NCBI GenBank assembly: GCA_030522415.1
Contig: CM060127.1
Span: 2,853,114 to 2,917,113 of the forward strand
Direction: 5' to 3'
Length of the DNA: 64,000 nt
Source of the DNA: Channallabes apus
Lineage: Eukaryota > Chordata > Actinopteri > Siluriformes > Clariidae
Shown here: positions 22,096 through 29,754 of the stretch, piece by piece
Layout: each line of letters begins with the position of its first letter
How positions within the stretch are numbered: position 1 is the stretch's first letter
Notes under the pieces: model-generated
Databases searched by the model: none
The model's input: only the letters and a program-made list of their open reading frames with translations
Told to the model about the DNA's origin: nothing
Made by a program: the position numbers and the translations under genes

Positions 22096-25000
22096 CTGTC
22101 AGTGCTCCAGGCTCCCCCTCTGACATTCTTTCTCACCATATGCATGCAGCCCATTGTATATGGCAACAAAGTCACCCCCTCCCCAAACAAAGCAGTCCAC
22201 TGCGCTCTGCCTTAAGTTAGTCCCCGTGTCTCTTCACAAAACACACACACACACACACTCCAAAACTTTCACCGAAACCATTCAATGCAACACACGCCTA
22301 TGGACCGGATGAAGGAGCTCTCCCAGGGGTCACGTCTCTCCGGCTGGCCGGCAACTGACTTCCTGAGTGAATGGAACTCTGCAGCGCGGGAACACACTCG
22401 CAGCGCGGGAACACACTCGCAGCGCGGGGCGCAGGCCTCATCACATGACCTGCGAGAAATCATTTCACCGACTAAGAATGATCTAGTGTTTGCACAGGCA
22501 GTCGTTTACTCATCATCAGTGACGACTGTATGCTGCTCTGGTGGAGGAAAGGGACGCCAGGATGGGACGCCTGTCCATCACACACACACACACACACACA
22601 CATTCATACCCAAGGGTAAATTAGCAATTTAGAAGAATTTACATTAATGTTTCTAAACAGTGGAAGGAAACCCAGATAAACCTGCGTACAGACGGTAACC
22701 TGAGCTCGGGATTTGAATGAACAGCCTGGAGCTGTGAAGCAGCGACGCCGAGTCACAGGAGGTACGACACCATGGACATGCTGCGACGCCACAGTGTGTG
22801 CAGGTGTTTACAGCCTCACTCATACTGTACGAATATTTAATATCACCCTGACTTGTTCATACCCTTAAGAACAGATAGAGGAACACATGAGGGCTACAGA
22901 CGAACACAGGACGCTGCGAGTTCAGTGGAAATCCATTTCCTTAAACATAAAGAGGAAATAGGAAACTTTGCCTCCTCTAAAGGCAACAATCACACACCCT
23001 TTTCCTGAATCCCACACTCAAACAATGAACTCAGTCTTACAGGGGAAACACACACACACACACACACACACTCTCAAAGTGACCAAAACAACAAAGAAAA
23101 TCCTACTGACGGTTAGGATTACCCTGAACGTCTAACAAACACCGCTCGGACAGACTTCAGCTAAACGTGTGGCGTAAAGCAAGAACGATGTTCCAGGTCA
23201 CATTCCAAGACGTCAGTAAGATTCCTTTAGAGTCTGAATGCTGACTTCACCTGTAAGGTGTGAGAACTGATCTTAATCTCTTATCAGGTTCCGGCTCCGC
23301 TGCAATACAGAGAAACTAAAAGACTCATAAAAATCCGCCGAGTCACTGCGTCCTGCTCGGTGTGTGTTTGGAGCAGTAAGGACGCGAGAGTGTATTCCAG
23401 TACAGAAATCAGAGCTGAAAATGAAAGAGAAATTCATCTCGATCATGTGAAAGGAGAATTCGACTTTCCCTGCTCTGCGTCAGGACCGACCGTAACCGAG
23501 TCATGACACCGTGACTAAATGAAACCTGATGTGGTGGCGGTGTGGTGGAGATAACGCCAGCCGGGTTAACACAACGCAATCATGGCCAGCGTTTAGACAT
23601 GAAGGTTGTGATGAAGTTCAGTGCAATAGTAGTACTACCTGAGGTTTCACTCTGTGTAGCAGGTGAAGCAGCTCGGACCATGTGACTTCACAGACACTTC
23701 AGCATACACTCCTCTTTTTACTCCACTCTATACGCTACTATACTCCACTCTATACGCTACTATACACCACTCTATACGCTACTACACTCCACTCTATACG
23801 CTACTACACTCCACTCTATACGCTACTACACTCCACTCTATACGCTACTACACTCCACTCTATACGCTACTATACTCCACTCTATACGCTACTATACTCC
23901 ACTCTACACGCTACTATACTCCACTCTATACGCTACTATACTCCACTCTATACGCTACTATACTCCACTCTATACGCTACTATACACCACTCTATACGCT
24001 TCTATACACCACTCTATACGCTACTATACTCCACTCTATACGCTACTATACTCCACTCTATACGCTACTACACTCCACTCTATACGCTACTATACTCCAC
24101 TCTATACGCTACTATACTCCACTCTACACGCTACTATACTCCACTCTATACGCTACTATACTCCACTCTATACGCTACTATACTCCACTCTATACGCTAC
24201 TATACACCACTCTATACGCTTCTATACACCACTCTATAAGCTACTATACACCACTCTATACGCTACTATACTCCACTCTATACGCTACTATACACCACTC
24301 TATACGCTACTATACACCACTCTATACGCTACTATACACCACTCTATACGCTACTATACACCACTCTATACGCTACTATACACCACTCTATACGCTACTA
24401 TACACCACTCTATACGCTACTATACACCACTCTATACGCTACTATACTCCACTCTATACGCTACTATACTCCACTCTATACGCTACTATACTCCACTCTA
24501 TACGCTACTATACACCACTCTATACGCTACTATACTCCACTCTATACGCTACTATACTCCACTCTACACGCTACTATACTCCACTCTATACGCTACTATA
24601 CACCACTCTATACGCTACTATACACCACTCTATACGCTACTATACACCACTCTATACGCTACTATACACCACTCTATACGCTACTATACACCACTCTATA
24701 CGCTACTATACACCACTCTATACGCTACTATACACCACTCTATACGCTACTATACACCACTCTATACGCTACTATACTCCACTCTATACGCTACTATACT
24801 CCACTCTATACGCTACTATACTCCACTCTATACGCTACTATACACCACTCTATACGCTACTATACACCACTCTATACGCTACTATACTCCACTCTATACG
24901 CTACTACACTCCACTCTATACGCTACTACACTCCACTCTATACGCTACTACACTCCACTCTATACGCTACTACACTCCACTCTATACGCTACTATACTCC

Positions 25001-25754
25001 ACTCTATACGCTACTACACTCCACTCTATACGCTACTACACTCCACTCTATACGCTACTACACTCCACTCTATACGCTACTATACTCCACTCTATACGCT
25101 ACTACACTCCACTCTATACGCTACTATACTCCACTCTATACGCTACTATACTCCACTCTACACGCTACTATACTCCACTCTACACGCTACTATACTCCAC
25201 TCTATACGCTACTATACACCACTCTATACGCTACTATACACCACTCTATACGCTACTATACACCACTCTATACGCTACTATACTCCACTCTATACGCTAC
25301 TATACACCACTCTATACGCTACTATACACCACTCTATACGCTACTATACTCCACTCTATACGCTACTATACTCCACTCTATACGCTACTATACTCCACTC
25401 TATACGCTACTATACTCCACTCTATACGCTACTATACACCACTCTATACGCTACTATACTCCACTCTATACGCTACTATACTCCACTCTATACGCTACTA
25501 TACTCCACTCTATACGCTACTATACTCCACTCTATACGCTACTATACTCCATGCTATACTCCACTACACCCCCCCACTATACTCCACTACACCCCCCCAC
25601 TATACTCCACTACACCCCCCCCCCACTATACTCCACTACACCCCCCCCCACTATACTCCACTACACCCCCCCACTATACTCCACTATACTCCCCTACACT
25701 ATACTCCACTACACTCCATACTATACTCTAGTGAACGCGCACCTTTACCCTGCA

Positions 25755-25789
<35 letters not shown>

Positions 25790-26093
25790 CGGACAGTGGT
25801 ACTAATAACACAGCCCTGGGAGCAGCTCAGCTCTATTCTGACACTTTTCACACACTTTAAACCTGATTAATGTCCGTGAGAAGCCCCGCCGGGACACAAC
25901 ATAAACACCAGGCGGCTCCCGGAACCGAACCGAACCGAGCCGAGACACAGAGAGAGAGAGAGAGAGACGCCGCGTTAGTTGGCCGGTTAGCGGTGTGTGT
26001 GTGTGTGTCGGCGTGTGTGTGTGTCCGCTGATCTGCTACAGACCTGTTAATCTTGTGAGCGAAGGCTCTCCGCTCGCTCGGCACTGACGCCAT
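4773..26093 (-). CDS. dock6: Dedicator of cytokinesis 6, N-terminal part (14 exons, 3' end outside window)
   Basis: Fourteen exons in consistent phase give 1646 coding nt, i.e. residues 1-548 plus two bases: 26044-26093, 18001-18088, 15787-15962, 15557-15625, 12569-12695, 9321-9533, 8384-8469, 7856-7922, 7598-7747, 7341-7421, 6641-6797, 5860-5984, 5034-5127, 4773-4935. The product is a Zizimin/DOCK-C guanine nucleotide exchange factor for Rac and Cdc42 that acts on actin and neurite growth. This part holds the conserved N-terminus ([11 protein letters not shown]), the DOCK N-terminal domain (about 60-170), the Ser/Asp-rich [15 protein letters not shown] block and the approach to DHR-1. The catalytic DHR-2 is outside. 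DOCK6 rather than DOCK7 is indicated by the [18 protein letters not shown] and [13 protein letters not shown] blocks. The intron after exon 14 hosts angptl8 on the opposite strand. One intron is GC-AG, and five acceptors abut (UG)n. Confidence 0.92.
4968..4986. repeat. Poly-G run in dock6 intron 13
   Basis: Nineteen consecutive G on the plus strand (poly-C in dock6 RNA) inside a 98-nt intron, 33 nt upstream of the exon 14 acceptor. It may act as a polypyrimidine tract; its exact length may be a sequencing artefact. Confidence 0.8.
5034..5127 (-). CDS. dock6: dock6 exon 13
   Basis: 94 nt coding [19 protein letters not shown] and following residues, a block nearly invariant in DOCK6 and DOCK7. 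The acceptor is CCTGTAG and the donor GTAAAG. Confidence 0.93.
5235..5615 (+). mobile_element. Tc1 transposon remnant (pseudogene)
   Basis: Contains the AAAAGTTTGGACACACG terminal-repeat motif followed by a transposase-gene fragment (CTGCTGCAGACGAGACGTTC, CACCTCAGATT). It is collinear with copies at 17485-17890, 50945-51650 and, inverted, 52480-52810. Internally deleted, no open frame. Confidence 0.6.
5765..5805. repeat. (CA)n microsatellite
   Basis: Uninterrupted CA repeat of about 20 units in dock6 intron 12, near the GC donor of exon 12. Confidence 0.9.
5860..5984 (-). CDS. dock6: dock6 exon 12, with GC donor
   Basis: Codes [16 protein letters not shown] and [15 protein letters not shown]. 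Only an end after CAG at 5860 keeps frame with exon 13, and the next bases are GCTAGT, so the intron begins with GC. The nearest GT (four bases on) would break the frame. Acceptor ACTCAG. Confidence 0.88.
6120..6420. repeat. GTG-rich degenerate minisatellite
   Basis: Tandem 'gtggtggt' tracts interrupted by 'gcagt', 'acactgggg' and 'tagttatg' phrases. A segment of about 90 bp (near 6195-6310) recurs almost exactly at 6300-6400. Lies in dock6 intron 11. Confidence 0.8.
6641..6797 (-). CDS. dock6: dock6 exon 11
   Basis: Codes [14 protein letters not shown], the invariant [11 protein letters not shown] block and an acidic Ser/Asp tail. The acceptor TAG is directly preceded by (TG)n on the sense strand (6801-6826). 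Donor GTTATT; ends in phase 1. Confidence 0.92.
7341..7421 (-). CDS. dock6: dock6 exon 10
   Basis: Codes [19 protein letters not shown] and following residues, 27 codons, phase 0. The ECCEPYMV form is typical of DOCK6. The acceptor TTTCAG follows a (TG)n tract (7427-7453). Confidence 0.93.
7598..7747 (-). CDS. dock6: dock6 exon 9
   Basis: 50 codons, phase 0: [15 protein letters not shown], then [13 protein letters not shown] and [10 protein letters not shown]. Acceptor CTTAG, donor GTACGG. Confidence 0.93.
7856..7922 (-). CDS. dock6: dock6 exon 8
   Basis: Codes [20 protein letters not shown] and ends after three lysines. Acceptor CTCTCCAG, donor GTACGT; phase 2 in, 0 out. Confidence 0.93.
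7960..8300 (+). repeat. Dispersed repeat copy with 10-bp tandem block
   Basis: Shares 'gaaatg.tta.ac.accgcc' and 'tgaccttaaaaag' with the element at 46595-47010. From 8213 to 8272 the 10-mer GTCCATAAGT/GTCCACAAGT is repeated six times. Confidence 0.5.
8384..8469 (-). CDS. dock6: dock6 exon 7
   Basis: Codes [16 protein letters not shown] and the VKCLSLK block. The acceptor GGCAG is 3 nt from a (TG)n tract (8474-8500). The donor is AA|GTGAGT; ends in phase 2. Confidence 0.93.
8745..8960. repeat. Dispersed repeat, paired with 13020-13190
   Basis: Both copies contain 'gaacacattgtccca'-type and 'cacccaaaaatattacca' blocks and end with 'tataaaaac.atcaaaacattta'. Class unknown. Confidence 0.5.
9321..9533 (-). 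CDS. dock6: dock6 exon 6
   Basis: 71 codons, phase 0: [20 protein letters not shown], then [20 protein letters not shown] and LYPAPDE. Acceptor GCGCACAG lies directly after a (TG)n tract (9539-9587). The donor GTCGGG is weak. Confidence 0.93.
9539..9587. repeat. (CA)n microsatellite at dock6 exon 6 acceptor
   Basis: About 24 CA units on the plus strand, so (UG)n in dock6 pre-mRNA, ending 4 nt from the acceptor AG. A second (CA)n lies at 9668-9699. Confidence 0.9.
10309..11923 (-). mobile_element. Complete Tc1 transposon
   Basis: 1615 bp flanked by TA duplications (10307-10308, 11924-11925). The terminal inverted repeats are about 205 bp and each holds two direct-repeat-like boxes (TGTGAAAAACTATTTGCCCC outside, GTGTGAAAAAGTAATTGCCC inside), an IR/DR layout. 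The two arms differ at roughly 15-20 positions, so the insertion is not recent. Encodes an uninterrupted transposase. In dock6 intron 5. Confidence 0.92.
10527..11549 (-). CDS. Tc1 family transposase, intact, 340 aa
   Basis: Full-length cut-and-paste transposase. Two helix-turn-helix units lie in residues 1-110, with an AT-hook-like GRPTK motif near 59-63. The catalytic triad is D153 (WTDETK), D244 (QQDNDPKH) and E279 (NPIEMLW), with 34 residues between the last two (DD34E). The length equals the usual 340 aa, and the ORF has no stop or frameshift. Antisense to nothing in dock6 exons; it lies in an intron on the same strand as dock6. Confidence 0.92.
   Translation of the reverse strand: MPRSKDIQEQMRTKVIEIYQSGKGYKAISKALGLQRTTVRAIIHKWQKHGTVVNLPRSGRPTKITPSAQRQLIREATKDPRTTSKELQASLASIKVSVHDSTIRKRLGKNGLHGRFPRRKPLLSKNKIKARLNFAKKHLNDCQDFWENTLWTDETKVELFGRCVSRYIWRKSNTAFQKKNIIPTVKYGGGSVMVWGCFAASGPGRLAVIDGTMNSTVYQKILKENVRPSVRQLKLKRSWVLQQDNDPKHTSKSTSEWLKKNKMKTLEWPSQSPDLNPIEMLWHDLKKAVHARKPSNKAELQQFCKDEWAKIPPERCKRLVASYRKRLIAVIAAKGGPTSY
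11960..12335 (+). mobile_element. Tc1 remnant (second family)
   Basis: Two copies of the GCATAAGTATTCACCC terminal motif (near 11980 and 12126), followed by 'tgccatcaggagacacataa' and 'cacatgacctcag..aaacacacctgttc', typical of a salmonid/teleost Tc1 5' region. No open frame. Confidence 0.5.
12340..12535 (+). mobile_element. Tc1 remnant (third family)
   Basis: Shares TTCCAGAGTGATGGGCGTGT and the following ~65 bp with 53680-53755; both are fragments of a Tc1 transposase gene. Decayed. Confidence 0.5.
12569..12695 (-). CDS. dock6: dock6 exon 5
   Basis: Codes [11 protein letters not shown], then [19 protein letters not shown] and an alanine/glutamate-rich helix ([11 protein letters not shown]) that looks fish-specific compared with the acidic stretch I recall in mammals. 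Acceptor GCCTCAG, donor GTGAGA; ends in phase 0. Confidence 0.9.
13192..14767 (-). mobile_element. Tc1-like transposon with damaged left terminal repeat
   Basis: 1576 bp next to TA dinucleotides. The right end reads, inverted, TAAACCGGATTCCAAAAAAG then TTGGGACACT; the left end lacks 13 nt (GATTCCAAAAAAG) of it. Otherwise the arms match for about 200 bp. Encodes an intact transposase. In dock6 intron 4. Confidence 0.9.
13399..14421 (-). CDS. Tc1-like transposase, intact, 340 aa
   Basis: Start set at the [10 protein letters not shown] methionine, which gives the usual 340 aa; an upstream in-frame ATG at 14475 would add 18 residues. N-terminal paired helix-turn-helix; DD34E triad in [16 protein letters not shown] and SPIENIW, with 34 residues between the last two. 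No stop or frameshift. It belongs to a different subfamily from the transposase at 10527-11549. Confidence 0.92.
   Translation of the reverse strand: MGRGSPIPTMLRRKIVEQYQKGVTQRKIAKTLQLSSSTVHNIIRRFRESGTISVRKGQGHKTILDARDLRALKRHCTTNRNATVKEITEWAQEYFQKPSSVNTIHRAIRRRQLKLYSAKKKPFLSKIHKHRRFHWASDHLKWSVAKWKTVLWSDESRFEVLVGNVGRHVIRTKEDKDNPSCYQRSVQKPASLMVWGCMSACGMGSLHVWKGTINAEKYIQLLEQHVLPSRRHLFQGRPCIFQQDNARPHSASITTSWLRRRRIRVLKWPVCSPDLSPIENIWRIMKRKVRQRRPKTIEQLEACIRQEWESIPISKLEKLVSSVPRRLLSVVRRRGDATQW
15557..15625 (-). CDS. dock6: dock6 exon 4
   Basis: Codes [20 protein letters not shown] and then IQRK, in the DOCK N-terminal domain. Acceptor CTGCAG, donor GTGAGT; phase 2 at both ends. Confidence 0.9.
15787..15962 (-). 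CDS. dock6: dock6 exon 3
   Basis: Codes [20 protein letters not shown], then [19 protein letters not shown] and [14 protein letters not shown]. The acceptor TTAG is directly preceded by (TG)n (15966-15999). The donor GTGAGC is followed 11 nt on by (AC)n in sense (15732-15775). Confidence 0.93.
16380..17340 (+). mobile_element. Decayed Tc1 element
   Basis: Retains ordered transposase-gene fragments: 'agccaccaaacacagacgtc', 'tgctcagtgggtcaaagtcc', 'gtctggagggaaagaggaga' and a 3' block with one copy of 'cacctccacgccacgcc' (17127-17143). Same family as 19255-21521, where that block is amplified. Stops and indels throughout; non-coding. Confidence 0.65.
17427..17480. repeat. (CA)n microsatellite
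   Basis: About 27 uninterrupted CA units in dock6 intron 2. Confidence 0.9.
17485..17890 (+). mobile_element. Tc1 remnant
   Basis: Begins with a terminal-repeat-like ATGGAAAAGTTTGGAGACAC and contains the CTGCTGCAGAGGAGACGTTC, CACCTCAGATTAGAGG and CATCTCAATATCAACTGTTC blocks shared with 5235-5615 and, inverted, with 52480-52810. No open frame. Confidence 0.6.
18001..18088 (-). CDS. dock6: dock6 exon 2
   Basis: Codes [19 protein letters not shown] and following basic residues. Its acceptor is preceded by an unusually long pure CT tract (GA on the plus strand). Donor GTGAGT. Phase 2 in, 0 out. Confidence 0.92.
18091..18175. repeat. (GA)n/(GGGA)n tract
   Basis: Pure purine tract on the plus strand, which supplies the polypyrimidine tract of the dock6 exon 2 acceptor. 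Confidence 0.85.
18625..18960. repeat. Possible MITE
   Basis: Contains 'ctgcccgaactcgacggaac', 'gggttcgg'-like and 'gggctcgggcgg' phrases seen in teleost hAT-type non-autonomous elements. Ends are not defined, so the class is a guess. Confidence 0.3.
19765..20645. repeat. 26-bp minisatellite derived from transposase sequence, about 34 copies
   Basis: Unit TGATCGCCTCCACGCCACGC + CCAGAC (26 bp), with single-base variants. It corresponds to a stretch near the 3' end of the Tc1 transposase gene. The last copy runs straight into the remaining transposase sequence, and a single unamplified copy is present in the related element at 17127. Because 26 is not a multiple of 3, the minus strand is open in all frames (up to 330 codons); these are not genes. 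Confidence 0.9.
20947..21506. mobile_element. hAT-type non-autonomous element (560 bp)
   Basis: The ends TAGGGCTGCAACAACTAATC and (inverted) TAGGGCTGAAACTAATGATT are imperfect inverted repeats of hAT style. It is flanked by an exact 8-bp duplication ATTGAGAT (20939-20946 and 21507-21514), the length expected for hAT insertion. No transposase ORF; the longest frame is 64 aa. Confidence 0.85.
21930..22260. repeat. Cluster of (CA)n tracts
   Basis: CA tracts at about 21936-21962, 22026-22094 (one CG interruption) and 22240-22258, with a poly-C run at 21912-21920. In dock6 intron 1. Confidence 0.85.
22535..22750 (-). repeat. SINE tail remnant
   Basis: 'gggtaaattagcaattta', 'ttctaaacagtggaaggaaa' and 'gggatttgaatgaacagcct' mirror the SINE tail and body seen at 780-1018. 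Diverged; carries a CA tract (22579-22601). Confidence 0.45.
22800..23690. other. Unique-looking dock6 intron 1 sequence
   Basis: Apart from a (CA)n tract at 23047-23072 I recognise no repeat, exon or regulatory pattern. Confidence 0.4.
23718..25555. repeat. 22-bp tandem array, about 83 copies
   Basis: Unit TATACGCTACTATACTCCAC + TC (22 bp); variants TATACACC, TACACTCC and TACACGC define sub-blocks. Since 22 leaves remainder 1 on division by 3, one frame reads all three phases and stays open for 735 codons (23663-25870); this is a by-product of the repeat. A 220-bp (10-unit) block is duplicated: variant units at 23901 and 24001 recur at 24121 and 24221. Confidence 0.95.
25556..25735. repeat. 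Derived C-rich tandem repeat
   Basis: Continues the 22-bp array with units like ACTATACTCCACTACACCCC, with variable poly-C. A (CA)n follows at 25756-25788. Confidence 0.8.
26044..26093 (-). CDS. dock6: dock6 exon 1, start codon
   Basis: ATG at 26093-26091 opens [17 protein letters not shown], which matches the highly conserved DOCK6 N-terminus. Donor AG|GTCTGT; 50 coding nt, phase 2 out. The upstream open frame is (TG)n read-through and not coding. Confidence 0.93.
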
Positions 26094-26221
26094 CCGGTCC
26101 GAACACAAGCCGCGGCGGGAAAAAACTCTCCGTCTGAGACTCCGAGATATTACAGGTTTCCAGCGGCGGAGTCCGCGGACATCGCTTCCTTGTGGTGCAG
26201 TGAGGATCCTCCTAGCGGCCA

Positions 26222-26257
<36 letters not shown>

Positions 26258-26260
26258 AGG
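26094..26260 (-). promoter_or_regulatory. dock6: dock6 5' UTR and promoter region
   Basis: GC- and CpG-rich sequence directly upstream of the start codon, with no TATA box, consistent with a CpG-type promoter. Bounded by a (CA)n tract at 26224-26254. Transcription start not determined. Confidence 0.45.
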
Positions 26261-26499
26261 GCTCACAGCGCCGCCCCCCCCCCTCCCCCTCCCCTCCCTC
26301 TTCCTCCTTCCCGCTGCTGCTTCTCACCAAACCGGTCCCGCTGACGCACCTGCCCCTGGCACTCAGCCAACTCGGCCCTGTCCCAAACACCGCCCTGCCG
26401 CCACACACACACACACACACACACTACAGTGCTCGGAATAGGAACACCTGTACTGTACACATGCAGTGACAAACCACACCGTTACAGAGCGCCACCTAC

Positions 26500-27795
26500 T
26501 GTCCACATCAAAAAGTCTACTGAAACCACACACTGTCAGGGGACTAGAGCTACACCCCCCCTGAGTGTACTATACCTACAGTACGTCCTTCCGCTGAGTG
26601 TACTAGAACTACACATATACACTGAGTAAAACTAGTGTAAATGCTGTAAGTGTACTATACTGTACCTACTTGCTTTCAATGTAAGAGAACAATAAACACT
26701 GCAGGTACTAACACTATAGACACTGAGTGTACTAGAACTACTGGACATGCTGTCCGTGTACTAGAGCTAACTTGCTTTCAGTGTAATAGAACTCTAGACA
26801 GTGAGTGTACACAATATATAATATAAACAATATACATAATATACACTGAGTATACTAGAACCGCATGTCGTCAGGGGACTGGAGCTAGAGACGATTACTG
26901 TTCTAGACTTGCTGTCAGTGAACTAGTACTGAAAACACTGAGTATACTAAAACTAGTGTAAATGCTGTCAGTGTACTAGAGCTAAACACAATGAGTGTAC
27001 TAAACTTACTTGTTGTCAGTGTACTAGACCTATATACACTGAGTGTACTAGAACTATATACAGTGAGTATACCATAACCACATGCTGTCAGTGCACTAGA
27101 ACTGAAAACACTGAGTGTACTAGAATTATATACATAATACTATATATATACAGTATATATACTTTAATATATAAAGTATACTAAAATACTGTACATACTG
27201 TCAGTGTACTAGACCTACTTACTGTGAGTGTGCTAGAGCTAACGACGGTGAGTGTAATAGACCTACTCAGAATCAGTGCGCTAGAACTATAAACATTGAG
27301 TATATTAGAACTATGAACTACATTTTTTAGAACAATACAGGGTATTAGAACTGTGGACAATGAGTGTACTAGACCAACTTGCTGTCAGTGTGCTAGAATT
27401 ACAGACAATGCCTACTGTCAGAGTGCTAGAGCTGAAAACAATAAGTGTACTGGACCTACTTGCAGTCAGTGTATTTGACCTATAGACACTGGGTGTACTA
27501 GACCAATATACACTGAGTGTACTAGAATTATATACACATAGACATGCTGTCAGTGTACTAGAGCAAAACACAATGAGTGTTAGACCTACTTTCAGTCAGT
27601 GCACTATAACTATAGACATCGAGTGTACTAGAACCACATGTTATTAGGGGACTAGAGCTGCAGACAATTAGTGTACTAGACTTCTGTCAGTGCGATGAAA
27701 CGATGACACTAGTCACGAGTGTACTAGAACTATAAACACTGAGTATACGAAAACTACTGTACATTCTGTCAGTGCACTAGAACAACAGACAATGT
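26500..27795. repeat. Degenerate tandem array upstream of dock6
   Basis: Roughly 30-40-bp units built from two alternating phrases, 'gctgtcagtgtactagaact' and 'acactgagtgtactagaact', repeated over 1.3 kb with heavy divergence and A/T-rich insertions (e.g. 27125-27185). No coding sense. Confidence 0.8.
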
Positions 27796-27799
27796 GTGC

Positions 27800-28400
27800 A
27801 TAATAATGCAGGATACCATTAATTTCCAAACGTTTCACATACTTTTTCTCTTTCTGTGTGTGAAAATATCATATTTATATTATGGTGTGGGGATGTTTGG
27901 CCACTCGGATGCTTAATGTGAACATTAACTGAAGCTCTTGACCCATATGTACCTAATTTAAATTTTTTTTTTTCCGGCTACCCCTTATCTGCATGAATGT
28001 CAGGTGTTTAAAATGTACCTAATAAAGTGGCCTGTAAGTGAGTTGTGTGAGAATATGCCATACTGTATATACAATGCATGGAATAAAGTATGCCTAAAAA
28101 TGTTAAATCAGATTTCCTAAAAATAAAGGCCAGTAAACAGTAATAGATTATATAAAGTCAATATGTAGTGTAGTTCAATTTCAGTAAAGTGCATATCTTT
28201 TTAAAGATATTTGAAGATTTTCAAATTTAATTTTTGTAAGAAAAGAATTGCTTTTGTACTCAAAATTAATAATCAAATCTGTGTGTAAGACATTTACACG
28301 GTACTGTGTATATATACACAACATATGGCTAAAAATATGCCTTCTAGGAAATCTTTCCACTAGATTTTAGACTGTGTTTTTCTTGGTTTGTGTTTATTCA
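27800..28400. other. A/T-rich intergenic sequence
   Basis: Nothing recognised, apart from a phrase near 28000 (AATGTACCTAATAAAGTGGCC) that resembles teleost DNA-transposon terminal sequence. Confidence 0.35.
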
Positions 28401-28404
28401 GCTT

Positions 28405-28640
28405 AAAGATCGCTGATGGTGGGATGTGGAGGAGGTGTGGAGGGCAATCTGTGTCCCAGTTCATCCCGCAGGTGTTCCGTGTGGTTGAGTTCGGTCAGTA
28501 TCTGTGCAGGAAGCTTAACACACCGTGTCTTCATGGAGCTGGCGTTGTGCTGAAGGGAGAAAAAGACATTCTATACAATTGTGTGCTTCCAACTTTGTGG
28601 CAACAGTTTGGGGAAAAACCCAACCAGATGTGATGCTACT
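28405..28640 (-). mobile_element. DNA transposon remnant
   Basis: Read on the minus strand, GTTGCCACAAAGTTGGAAGC and 'gaatgtctttttctcccttc' resemble a teleost Tc1-like transposase region. The plus-strand 81-aa frame is fortuitous. Confidence 0.4.
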
Positions 28641-29089
28641 GTACTGTACGTTTTTGCATATTGGGTATTTTTTGGTTACAGCCTCCGCAGGACTTTGTTT
28701 ACACAGCTGGAAAATGACGTTTATCCAAAACATTCTGTTTCAATACAAACTTACTGTAGTACACTGAAGTTTTATCACTTCTACCACTATATGTACAGAT
28801 TATACACAGTCAGCAAAAAGCCTAATTCCTCTGTTTGCTCTGTACACTGAAGACATTTGGGTTTGACATCAAAACATCAATGACTAAAATAGGTCAGAAT
28901 TTTAGCCTTCACATGCATATATTTTACTTTAAATGTGTTTACCAACTTAGAACATGGAACATTCAGTGTCAGAATCGCTGACGTTTAAGTGTCCAAAAGT
29001 ATACGGACAGGTAGCCCAAAGGTAAATGTAAATAAATGACATGTAATGCTTGCCCGTGACCAGTGACCCACATTCTTCTTTTGTGTTGC

Positions 29090-29250
29090 TTTTCCAGGCA
29101 TGTAGCGCACCCTTTTCAGCAGGACAATGATTCAAAACACACCAGCAAGTCCATCAATGAAGGATTAAAAAAAAGTGGCCTAGTTAAAGTCCAGACTTAA
29201 ATCTAAATAGCATCCATAAACAGGTTGTTCTTGCTCAATCATTGTCACTT
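29090..29250 (+). mobile_element. Tc1 transposase fragment
   Basis: TTTTCAGCAGGACAATGATT followed by 'acaccagcaagtcc' corresponds to the QQDND..HTSKS region around the second catalytic Asp. The fragment shares about 65 bp (29175-29240) with the inverse strand of 32245-32310. Confidence 0.6.
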
Positions 29251-29754
29251 GTTTTGGGAGATCTCTACCTTCTGGTCTGGTGAGTGATTTAAAACCTTCA
29301 ACTTTTGTTGTGTTGCAACAATTAGATTGATGTATTTACCTGTAAATCGACAGATTTTTGAATTCCTGGTCAATCTGTCCACTGATTGTTAGAACGCCAA
29401 TCCAATGGCTTCTTTGTTATTTAGGGCATTTCAGATTGTTCTATTGCAGTGCAATGGCTCTGATTGTTTTTTTCCCCTTTTCCCAGTTGTAAAATGCTTG
29501 CTTTTCTCCTATAGACAGGTCATTGTTTTAATTTATCCTTTTTACAACTAATGCAGTCATCACAATCAAAACCCAGGAGTCATATCAATAGTAGAGATTC
29601 AATGCTATTATATATATATTATAATAAGCCAACAGTGCCCACCAGGGCTTCAAGAAACTCCTGTCACATGTTTCAACTTTCTGGATGACTTTATAAGTGG
29701 GTGGACTGATTAAACACAAATGTATAAATTTAACACATCTAGATTAAAATTCTA

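Noticed and set aside
23718..25555. CRISPR-like regular repeats
   Set aside because: Units are directly adjacent with no spacers, and the DNA is vertebrate.
23663..25870. 735-codon frame (Tyr/Leu/Thr/His-rich)
   Set aside because: Translation of a 22-bp tandem repeat within dock6 intron 1; not a gene.
25857..26255. 132-aa minus frame containing the dock6 start
   Set aside because: Only the 16 residues from 26093 to the donor at 26044 are coding; the rest is (TG)n and intron read-through.
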